From assembly GCA_036489885.1 (NCBI GenBank), contig DASXEW010000003.1, positions 558,001 through 622,000 on the forward strand: 64,000 nt of DNA, given 5' to 3'. Below are positions 55,195 to 62,715 of the stretch, piece by piece. The first letter of the stretch is position 1; every line of letters begins with the position of its first letter. A program made the position numbers and the translations under genes. Source of the stretch: Candidatus Baltobacteraceae bacterium. Lineage in GTDB: Bacteria > Vulcanimicrobiota > Vulcanimicrobiia > Vulcanimicrobiales > Vulcanimicrobiaceae. The notes under the pieces are model-generated. The model had not been told where the DNA came from and searched no databases. It was given only the letters and a program-made list of their open reading frames with translations.

Positions 55195-56159
55195 AAATCA
55201 CGTACCGCGGCAGCGACGGGCGCATCGCGTCCCGCAACGAGACATGCATGCGGCGCGGCCCAGGGTTCCCATCGGACAATTTCGGAGCGCGCCCAGGGGA
55301 CGTCCGGAAAAAGATCGACGCATGGCGTCCCCGTCATTCCCGCCACGTGCGCAGCTCCGGTATCGGTCGTGACGAGGACGCGAGCTTCTGCGATCGCGCG
55401 TTTCCAAGCGCGCATACCCTCGTCGCCGTCGAAGACCGTTGCGTCGATCGTCTCGGAGTCGTCGAGAAACTCGCGCAAGGCTCGAATCTCACCGGCTTCC
55501 TCACCGCTGACCAGTAGACGCACGGGCCCAAGCGGCCGCAGTTCGCGCACGATCGCACCCAAGAGCGCGCGCTCGATCCCCATCGCCGCCCACTTCGGAC
55601 CAAGCTGCACGGCGATCGGAGCATCGGGTGCACGTGCCGCCGCCCCGTCGACGACCAGCGGCGATAAGCGCGCAGCCTCGCGCGGAGGCGTTGGTTCGTC
55701 GTGCAATCCTTCGCCCAAACGAAAGAGCGTCTCGACTTCGTGTTCGCGTGCGCGCTTCGCGGCCGCCGAACGTACGATGGCGTGATCGAGAAGACGGCGT
55801 GTCGTCAGACTCTTGAGCGGCTTTTCCCATCCGTTGATGAATCCGACACGCCGCCTCGCACAACGGCGAGCGAGAATGTACGCATCCGGCTCTTCCGACG
55901 CCACAAGCGCAAGATCGTACCCGATCCCTCCGGCAGCCGTTACCGCCGCTTCCACATCTTTTTGGGCGTGACCGTGCGCCGGCCAGGGATTGCGCTCGAG
56001 TATATGGGTCCACGCAAATGTGGGCCGCGCAAAGACGGCGGCATTACGCTGCGTGAGTGCGATACCGAGATCGTGTCCGGCCGAGCGCAGTACGGCGATC
56101 AGAGGCGTACAGGCAAGGGCGTCACCAATCCCGTCGAGCCTAACGACCAGGATCTTCAT
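55179..56159 (-). CDS. family 9 glycosyltransferase (heptosyltransferase-like)
   Basis: 326 residues. MKILVVRLDGIGDALACTPL and TTDTGAAHVAGMTGTP are GT9 motifs. Its start lies inside the end of the GT2 gene, just after the half-copy element, with no clear ribosome site. Confidence 0.87.
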   Translation of the reverse strand: MKILVVRLDGIGDALACTPLIAVLRSAGHDLGIALTQRNAAVFARPTFAWTHILERNPWPAHGHAQKDVEAAVTAAGGIGYDLALVASEEPDAYILARRCARRRVGFINGWEKPLKSLTTRRLLDHAIVRSAAAKRAREHEVETLFRLGEGLHDEPTPPREAARLSPLVVDGAAARAPDAPIAVQLGPKWAAMGIERALLGAIVRELRPLGPVRLLVSGEEAGEIRALREFLDDSETIDATVFDGDEGMRAWKRAIAEARVLVTTDTGAAHVAGMTGTPCVDLFPDVPWARSEIVRWEPWAAPHACLVAGRDAPVAAAVRDLCARF

Positions 56160-57051
56160 TACGACTCGATTTCGATTCCCCGAGGGGGCCCTTAAATTTC
56201 ATTTCCTTGTCCAGCTGTTGCAAATATAGCCCGTCGAGCAACCTGTTGCGCGCAAAGCCGATGACGGACGATGGCAGCACGTCGCTGCTGGCAACGCCGG
56301 CGAGAAACGGAAGCAACGGAGCAACGAGATTTGCGCGCGCGAGATTGAGGGGATACGCGCCGGTCGCGAGTTTGGTACGTAGCGTTGGACTCTTTTGCAC
56401 GAACCGCGCCGCCATCGTGGCTTTCTCGACGGTCCTTCGAATCGCAAGCTCGAGCGGCTCGGGCGGCTTGATGTGACACAAGAATGCATCCCAAGCAAAC
56501 GCGTGCTCGAGCCCGGCGTTGCGCAGTCGCAGGCCGAGCTCCGTGTCTTCCCACCCATACAGATTGAACGCCTCATCGAAGCCACCGACAGCATCTAGCG
56601 CGACCTTCGACACCGAAGCGTTGCACGTGCAAAAGAATGCGCTCGAATAGTTCGAGGCGGCCGGACGCGGACGGTGCGTATAATCCGGGACGTTGAGGAT
56701 CGGCCCGGTGACGACGCGCGAGCGTCCGCCGCGATGTTTGCCGGCGTGCGCAGCGATGAAATTCGGCGGCAACCACACGTCGTCGTCGACGAACAAGATC
56801 AGCTCGCCGGCGGCGGCCGCGATACCCATATTCCGTGCCAATCCACGATTCGCGCGACCAGCCTCGATCCGACGCAAATGATATGGAACGATCTCGACCG
56901 CATCTGCAACGACTTGCGGCGTCCCGTCCGTCGAACCGTTGTCGGCGACGACGACTTCGAATTCGGGCGCATTGCGCTGTTGTCCGAGCGACTCGAGCGC
57001 ACGCTGCAGAAACAAGGCGCGATCTTTGGTTGCAATGACGATCGAGATCAT
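56140..57051 (-). CDS. family 2 glycosyltransferase with element-derived C-terminus
   Basis: 303 residues. SIVIATKDRALFLQRALESL starts the GT-A fold, LFVDDDVWLPPNF is the DXD and YGWEDTELGLRLR the late motif. The last 18 residues, from KGPLGESKSSRNE, are read from the half-copy of the 117-nt element. The start overlaps the next gene as ATGA. Confidence 0.87.
   Translation of the reverse strand: MISIVIATKDRALFLQRALESLGQQRNAPEFEVVVADNGSTDGTPQVVADAVEIVPYHLRRIEAGRANRGLARNMGIAAAAGELILFVDDDVWLPPNFIAAHAGKHRGGRSRVVTGPILNVPDYTHRPRPAASNYSSAFFCTCNASVSKVALDAVGGFDEAFNLYGWEDTELGLRLRNAGLEHAFAWDAFLCHIKPPEPLELAIRRTVEKATMAARFVQKSPTLRTKLATGAYPLNLARANLVAPLLPFLAGVASSDVLPSSVIGFARNRLLDGLYLQQLDKEMKFKGPLGESKSSRNEDPGR
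56165..56194 (-). repeat. half-copy of the 117-nt element
   Basis: On the minus strand GGGCCCCCTCGGGGAA-TCGAAAT matches the 5' half of the leader element (GAGCCCCCTCGGGGAA ... TCGAAAT), with a shorter spacer. The 3' half is absent. It lies inside the GT2 reading frame and 5 bases before the GT9 ATG. Confidence 0.6.
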
Positions 57052-58259
57052 GCCGCGAGCGCCTCCGCCATCCGCTCGGCGGCTCCGCGGTGGCCGATGT
57101 ACAACGCGCGCAGCGCATCTGACGTCGACGCACGCCATGCCTCGTCTCGATACCGTTCGACGACTCGCTGCGCGACATAACCCGGCGTCAGCGTGCCCGT
57201 AAGTTCGGGGATCAGCTCGCGTTCCGCATCCATATTCGGCTGCGTGAAGTATGTGAAGCGCTTCGTGTATTGAAGCACCAATTGGCGTTTGAGCGGCGTT
57301 CCAATGAACGGCACGCGTTCGACGTATTGAAGCGGTCCGTTGATGACGGCAGCCTCGGGTGCGTTGAACGGAACCGTCGCGAGCATCGGCACGCCGAGAG
57401 CGGCTAGCTCGATCGTCTTCGTACCGGGTATCGTCACCACCATACGAGCGCGTGTCGCCGCATGCATCGCGTGACGTACGACCGCGAACTCTTGGGTGCG
57501 ATCCTCATTTTGAAGAAAGAGTATTCCGTCGCGTTCCGCGACGTAGCCGCGCGCACCATAAACGGTGGGAAGGCCGCCTTTCTCGAGCGCACGTGCGACC
57601 TCGTCCGCGGTCGTAAACGGCGACAGTCCGAAAACGATCGGGATCTCGGGATCGGTCTCGCGGATGCGTAAGGCAGCGCGCAAGAAAAATGGAACCAAAT
57701 TGGCGATCTCTTGACGCCGTGAGCCCGGCATGATCACGATTCCGTCGGTTGCAAATGCGGTCGCCGGCTCATCGCCGGTTTCGACCTCGCGAAACGCAGC
57801 GTCGATTGCAAGATTGCCGACGATCGTGATCCGTTCCGGCGGCGTTTTCCATTCGACGAGCTGCGTACGATTACGTTCGTCGACCGCAAAGACCCGCGCG
57901 AATTGCGTACGATAGCGTGGACGCGAAAACTTGTACGAGGTCGTCTCGGCGTGCAGGCGTTTGCCGATGTGCGTGGCGTGCATCAAATCGCCGCCGAGGT
58001 ACTGCACGCGATCGGCTCGCGCGGGCACCCCATCAACTTTCCCGCCGAGCGCAAATCGGATGTATTCGCTCGGCCGGAAGACTTGCAGCTGTGGAAACTC
58101 AGCGCGAGCGACTACGGATTCGCGGCCAGTCGCAAAGTCATCCGGGACGAAGAATACGCTAGCCTGCAAGCTCGGGTCACGCGCGTACAACGCCGAGAGC
58201 AGCGGCCGCAGCCAGCCCGCGTACTCGCCGGGACCGTTGACGGTGAATGCGATCTTCAC
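57048..58259 (-). CDS. LpxB-related glycosyltransferase
   Basis: 403 residues that begin MKIAFTVNGPGEYAGWLRPL and have MPGSRRQEI and IPGTKTIELAALGVPML, as in lipid-A-disaccharide synthase and its relatives. Because some key LpxB residues cannot be checked, it is called related. It would act in lipid A or another glycolipid. Confidence 0.75.
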   Translation of the reverse strand: MKIAFTVNGPGEYAGWLRPLLSALYARDPSLQASVFFVPDDFATGRESVVARAEFPQLQVFRPSEYIRFALGGKVDGVPARADRVQYLGGDLMHATHIGKRLHAETTSYKFSRPRYRTQFARVFAVDERNRTQLVEWKTPPERITIVGNLAIDAAFREVETGDEPATAFATDGIVIMPGSRRQEIANLVPFFLRAALRIRETDPEIPIVFGLSPFTTADEVARALEKGGLPTVYGARGYVAERDGILFLQNEDRTQEFAVVRHAMHAATRARMVVTIPGTKTIELAALGVPMLATVPFNAPEAAVINGPLQYVERVPFIGTPLKRQLVLQYTKRFTYFTQPNMDAERELIPELTGTLTPGYVAQRVVERYRDEAWRASTSDALRALYIGHRGAAERMAEALAA

Positions 58260-58261
58260 GG

Positions 58262-58750
58262 TTAACCGCCTTGGCGGTCGATGATTCGCGCCGCGAGATC
58301 GGTCGTGCTCTTCCCGGAGGCGTGCGGCGCAAGAACGATGCGTCCGCCGAATCGCTCGATGACGATTCGTTCCGGTAGGTCTTCGATCCGGTACTGTGCG
58401 CTCTTGACGTGAATGTCGGGACGCAAGCGATCGAGGATCGTCTCGGGCGTCAACTCGCCGAAACCGACGACCACATCAACGCAACGCAGGCCGGCGAGCA
58501 CGTGCGCGCGATCGTCGAACGGAACGAACGGCCGCGCGGGGCCTTTGAGCCTGCGCGTCGAGTCGTCGCTATTGAGACCGACGATGAGCGCGTCGCCTTG
58601 GGCTCGCGCCCACTCGAGATAGCCGACGTGTCCGGCATGAATCAGATCGAAGACCCCATTGGTGAAAACCACGATGCGTTTGTTGGCGCGCTGCAAGTCG
58701 CGCCATGCCGCAGCCGCATCCGGTGTGAGGATGCGCGAACCTTCGCTCAC
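58262..58750 (-). CDS. rfaE2: heptose-1-phosphate adenylyltransferase (HldE C-terminal type)
   Basis: 162 residues. FTNGVFDLIHAGHVGYLEWA carries the nucleotidyltransferase HIGH-like motif HAGH. It makes ADP-heptose for LPS. The kinase partner is the next gene; in E. coli both are fused in HldE. Confidence 0.92.
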   Translation of the reverse strand: MSEGSRILTPDAAAAWRDLQRANKRIVVFTNGVFDLIHAGHVGYLEWARAQGDALIVGLNSDDSTRRLKGPARPFVPFDDRAHVLAGLRCVDVVVGFGELTPETILDRLRPDIHVKSAQYRIEDLPERIVIERFGGRIVLAPHASGKSTTDLAARIIDRQGG

Positions 58751-59736
58751 CGTTCGCTCGCTTCAAGCAGCGCGACGACTTCTTCGGGGGAGGCCGTTGC
58801 CGTTCCAAGCTTTTCGACGACGACGCCGGCCGCGAAATTCGCCAGCTGCATCGCCGAATGAATCGTCACACCGGCCGCGAGCGCGCAACTGAGCACCGCG
58901 ACGACGGTATCGCCGGCACCGCTGACGTCGAACACGGTTCGCGCCGCAGCCGGGACCGTGAGATGTTCGCCGTCGCGACCGTAGAGCGTCATGCCGTGTT
59001 CGCCCTGCGTGATGAGCACGTACTTGCAACTCAGGCGCAGCAGCAAATCACGCGCAGCGCGCTCGAGCGCCACGTCGGAATCGACGGGCATCGACATGAT
59101 TTGCGCCGTCTCCGCAGAGTTCGGGGCAACGCATGTGACGCCGGCAAATAAGTCGATATTTGCGGGCTTAGGATCGGCGACGACGACCGGCGCAACGAGC
59201 GCGGCCTCGACGATCGGACGCGAGAGCAGGCCTTTTGCGTAGTCGGAGAGCACGACCGCGTCGGCGTCGCCGACGCGTTTTTGGACTTGTTCGACGACGC
59301 GCGCACCCTCAGCGGCGGAAAGCGAAACGGTCGTCTCCCAATCGGCCCGCACGACTTGTTGATTGTGCGCGACGATCCGCGTCTTGCGCGTCGTCGGACG
59401 GTTCGCGACCTGCAACACACCGCTCGCATCGACGCCCAGCGCCGCAAACATCTCCTTGGCGCGAATTCCCTCGCTGTCGTCGCCGACGACCCCGACGAAC
59501 GCTACCGAAGCGCCGAGCGCGCGCAAGTTATTGGCGACGTTTCCGGCTCCGCCCAGGGTGAACGTGTGCCGTCCGACCTTTACGACGGGAACCGGCGCTT
59601 CGGGCGAGATGCGCGAGACGTCTCCCCAAATCCATTCATCGATCATCAGATCGCCGACGACGAGGATCCGTTTGCCGCGCATGCGCGCGAAAAGTTCGCG
59701 CGCGCTGGGCGGCGCCAGAGGTTCAGCCGAGGCCAT
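58747..59736 (-). CDS. rfaE1: heptose-7-phosphate kinase (HldE N-terminal type)
   Basis: 329 residues, PfkB fold. LGGAGNVANNLRALG near residue 58 and DVSGAGDTVVAVLSCALAAG near 276 hold the substrate and ATP sites. It phosphorylates heptose-7-P at C1. The upstream and downstream genes complete the pathway except for GmhB. Confidence 0.93.
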   Translation of the reverse strand: MASAEPLAPPSARELFARMRGKRILVVGDLMIDEWIWGDVSRISPEAPVPVVKVGRHTFTLGGAGNVANNLRALGASVAFVGVVGDDSEGIRAKEMFAALGVDASGVLQVANRPTTRKTRIVAHNQQVVRADWETTVSLSAAEGARVVEQVQKRVGDADAVVLSDYAKGLLSRPIVEAALVAPVVVADPKPANIDLFAGVTCVAPNSAETAQIMSMPVDSDVALERAARDLLLRLSCKYVLITQGEHGMTLYGRDGEHLTVPAAARTVFDVSGAGDTVVAVLSCALAAGVTIHSAMQLANFAAGVVVEKLGTATASPEEVVALLEASER

Positions 59737-60304
59737 GCGATAGCGCTTGGTCGACGAGGTCGCAGACGATGTGGCCCATCGTAATGTGGACTTCTTGGAT
59801 GATCGCGGAATAGCCGTCCGGTCCCATCAAGATCAAGTCGGCGATCTCCGCAACCTTACCGCCGCCGTTACCGGTGAACGCAATTGCAAGCGCACCACGC
59901 CGCTTGGCCGCATCGAGTCCGAACATGACGTTGCGTGAGTTTCCGCTGGTCGTAATTCCGACGACGACGTCGCCCGGCTGCGCAAAGGCCTCGACTTGCC
60001 GCGCGAAAACGTTCTCGTATCCGAAGTCGTTTGAGATTGCGGTCACGGCCGATGGATTCGAGGAGAGCGATTCGGACGGATAACCCGGACGTTCACGTAA
60101 GAAGCGGCCGCTGAACTCGGCTGCAAGGTGTTGCGCGTCGGCAGCGCTGCCGCCGTTCCCAAACCACAGCACTTTCTTGCCGCTGCGGAATGCGGTGATG
60201 ATGGCCTGCGCGATAGCTTCGACTTGCCCTTGATAATGTGGAGCTTCGAGAAGGCCGCGGCGATCGTTGAGCAGCGTGCGGAAATCACGCCGCTCGCCCA
60301 TCAT
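59723..60304 (-). CDS. gmhA: sedoheptulose-7-phosphate isomerase
   Basis: 193 residues. FGNGGSAADAQHLAAEFSGR and VGITTSGNSRNV are SIS-domain motifs; HITMGHIVCDLVD is in the active-site helix. First step to ADP-heptose. The ATG overlaps the accB stop as ATGA. Confidence 0.94.
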   Translation of the reverse strand: MMGERRDFRTLLNDRRGLLEAPHYQGQVEAIAQAIITAFRSGKKVLWFGNGGSAADAQHLAAEFSGRFLRERPGYPSESLSSNPSAVTAISNDFGYENVFARQVEAFAQPGDVVVGITTSGNSRNVMFGLDAAKRRGALAIAFTGNGGGKVAEIADLILMGPDGYSAIIQEVHITMGHIVCDLVDQALSHGLG

Positions 60305-60741
60305 GGCTCGATCCAAAATAAATCGTCTCCGAGCGCAACGAGCTCGCCATTCTCCGGGACGACGCGCACGATCGTCCCCGCGAAATCGGTCGTGATCTCG
60401 TTGAAGATCTTCATCGCTTCGAGCGTGCATACCGTATCGCCGGCTTCGACCCGGTCGCCGACGTTCACGAACGGCTCTTCGCCCGGTGCGGCCGCGCGAT
60501 AGAACACACCGACGAGCGGCGCCGTAACTTTTTTCGTGTGGGCCGATGCGACGGGGCCGCCGCCGGGGGCCGGAGCTTGTGCGTTCGCAGCCGTTTGCAC
60601 CGGCGCCGCAGCCGTAAATGGGCGCGGACTGCGGCGCACGACCTCGATCTCGCGCTTTCCGACGCGCACGCGAACCGCATCGAGATCGAACTCGCGCGCG
60701 ATTGCGGCCAGCGCTTCGATATCTTTGGTGTCGTCGCTCAC
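60301..60741 (-). CDS. accB: acetyl-CoA carboxylase biotin carboxyl carrier protein
   Basis: 146 residues with a Pro/Ala linker and the biotinylation motif TLEAMKIFNEI. It carries biotin for fatty acid synthesis. accC is not in the window. The GTG overlaps the hisS stop. Confidence 0.94.
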   Translation of the reverse strand: MSDDTKDIEALAAIAREFDLDAVRVRVGKREIEVVRRSPRPFTAAAPVQTAANAQAPAPGGGPVASAHTKKVTAPLVGVFYRAAAPGEEPFVNVGDRVEAGDTVCTLEAMKIFNEITTDFAGTIVRVVPENGELVALGDDLFWIEP

Positions 60742-62018
60742 GCGGCTCCGATCGCGGAGACAATCGCGCCGGCTACGACCGTGGCTTCGCCTCCGACGCC
60801 GACCTCCAGCCGTTGCTCGCTGCGCGCATCGAGATCGCGAACGACGATGCTTCCGGACGCGAGCTCATCGTCACCGACGATAAGCGCCCAGCGCGCGTTG
60901 TTTCGGTCGGCGATTTTGAACTGGGCCGCGATTCGGCGCGATGCAAAATCCATGTGCACGGGACCCGTATCGGTGCGAGAACGCAGCGCGCCGACGACGG
61001 GCGTCAGCCACGCGCGCGCGGCGTCCCCCAATGCAATCGCTTGCAGGCCTTCACGAGGCGCTTCGGCCTCGTGCGCACGCGCTACCATAAGGAAGCGTTC
61101 CTCGCCCATGCCGAATCCGACTGCCGGCGTCGCCGGACCGCCCAGGGACTCGACGAGCCCATCGTAGCGGCCGCCGCCGCAAACCGCGTTCTGCGCTCCC
61201 AGCGACGGCGAGACGATCTCGAACACCGTACGCGTGTAGTAATCGAAGCCGCGCACGATTCGCGGGTCGACGACGTACGGTAAACCTAGAGCATCCAGAT
61301 ACCCGCGGACTTCGGCAAAGTGCTCATCGCATGCGTCGCACAACTGATCCAGGAAGGTCGGCGCGTTTTGCACGAGCCTTTGATCCTCGGGATCCTTGCT
61401 ATCGAGGATGCGCATCGGATTGCGTTCCAGGCGCGCGCGAGAATCGGCCGAGAGCTGCCCGGCAAACGGACGAAAATATGCGAGCAGCGCCTCGCGATAA
61501 TGGGGACGACAGACTGCATCGCCGATCGAATTGATCCGCAGCGTCGCGTCCGCCAGGCCGTAACGCCGTAAAAGCAACATCGCAAGCTGCATCACCTCGA
61601 CGTCGGCCTCCGCACCCGCATAACCGAAGCATTCGATCCCAAACTGATTGGCTTGGCGATACCGGCCGGCTTGCGGACGCTCGTACCGGAAGAACGGGCC
61701 GATGTAAAACAAACGCTGCGGACCTTGCGCCAGCAAATTGTGCTGCAAGACAGCTCGAACGACGGGTGCCGTCCATTCCGGGCGCAGCGTCATCGAACGT
61801 CCGCCCTTGTCGTCGAACGTGTACATCTCTTTTTCGACGATGTCGGTGGTCTCGCCGACGCCGCGAACGAAGAGGTCGGTCGATTCGAACATCGGCGTGC
61901 GAATCTCGCCGTAACCAAATCGCGCCGCAAGCTCGCGCGCCGCCGACTCGAACGCTTCCCAGCGGCGACTCTCGGGCGGATAGACGTCCTGCGTTCCGCG
62001 CGGGGCCGCGATCTCGAT
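60738..62018 (-). CDS. hisS: histidyl-tRNA synthetase
   Basis: 426 residues. IAAPRGTQDVYPPESRRWEA at the N-terminus, motif 2 YIGPFFRYERPQAGRYRQ, and GGGRYDGLVESLGG. Homologues start at this point. No ATG/GTG/TTG is in frame there. The only well placed codon is ATC at 62018, which has GGAG 8 bases upstream and shares its A with the previous stop (TAATC, like TAATG). A non-standard start is therefore likely. Confidence 0.93.
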   Translation of the reverse strand: MEIAAPRGTQDVYPPESRRWEAFESAARELAARFGYGEIRTPMFESTDLFVRGVGETTDIVEKEMYTFDDKGGRSMTLRPEWTAPVVRAVLQHNLLAQGPQRLFYIGPFFRYERPQAGRYRQANQFGIECFGYAGAEADVEVMQLAMLLLRRYGLADATLRINSIGDAVCRPHYREALLAYFRPFAGQLSADSRARLERNPMRILDSKDPEDQRLVQNAPTFLDQLCDACDEHFAEVRGYLDALGLPYVVDPRIVRGFDYYTRTVFEIVSPSLGAQNAVCGGGRYDGLVESLGGPATPAVGFGMGEERFLMVARAHEAEAPREGLQAIALGDAARAWLTPVVGALRSRTDTGPVHMDFASRRIAAQFKIADRNNARWALIVGDDELASGSIVVRDLDARSEQRLEVGVGGEATVVAGAIVSAIGAA

Positions 62019-62398
62019 TAGCGAGGCTCCAAGAGTTCGATCGGAATTCCGTTCGGGTCTTCGACGAACGCAATCGTGCGCGTACCGCTCGGAGATTTCT
62101 TCGGCTCTTTGACGATGCGCACGCCGGCGCCGCGCAGGCGCTCGATCGTCGCCGGAACGTCGGCGACTTCGAGAGCAAGATGCTCGTAACGACTTCCGAC
62201 TTCGTACGGTGGATGATCCTCGAGATCGTATACCAGCTCGATATACGCATCCCAACTATCACCAACGAACGCCATGTCCGCGTTTCCCGGATAGTGCACG
62301 GGACCGTCGAGCAGCTTCAATCCGAGCTTTTTCGTATAGAAGTCGATCGATTGCGTCATGTCGTTCACGAAAATCGAAGTGTGCAGATAACGAGCCAC
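62018..62398 (-). CDS. gloA: lactoylglutathione lyase-like (glyoxalase I) protein
   Basis: 126 residues of the VOC fold. Metal-ligand candidates are His6 in LHTSIFVND, Glu in AYIELVYD, His in YEHLALEV and Glu in DPNGIPIELLE. AAGGAG before the GTG fixes the start. It detoxifies methylglyoxal if the family role holds. Confidence 0.88.
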   Translation of the reverse strand: MARYLHTSIFVNDMTQSIDFYTKKLGLKLLDGPVHYPGNADMAFVGDSWDAYIELVYDLEDHPPYEVGSRYEHLALEVADVPATIERLRGAGVRIVKEPKKSPSGTRTIAFVEDPNGIPIELLEPR

Positions 62399-62439
62399 GC
62401 TTTTCTCCTTCTCGTTCGCCGAGACCGCGCTTTCGGGGC

Positions 62440-62715
62440 TTAGCCTCCAAACCTTGCCAATGCGAACGGTGCGGTCACGACGGCTCCGACCAGGTAGAAC
62501 AGCACGAATATCGCCACCGGCCGAGCAACGATCGCAACGATCGCCAATACGAGCGGCGCGACCGTAAGAACCGCGATACCCAGCGAGTGGAGCCCCGTGA
62601 GCGCATCGTTGAGATCCAGACTCGCGTTCGTCCACTCTGCCTGCGCGATTGCATACGCAACCCAAAGCACCAGACTGTACGCGAGGAAGCGTACGATGAA
62701 CGCTGCGAATCGCAT
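62440..62715 (-). CDS. small membrane protein, 91 aa
   Basis: Three hydrophobic segments (about residues 4-24, 45-67, 68-86). No family is recognised. The ATG shares one base with the purH stop, so it is likely co-expressed. Confidence 0.6.
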   Translation of the reverse strand: MRFAAFIVRFLAYSLVLWVAYAIAQAEWTNASLDLNDALTGLHSLGIAVLTVAPLVLAIVAIVARPVAIFVLFYLVGAVVTAPFALARFGG

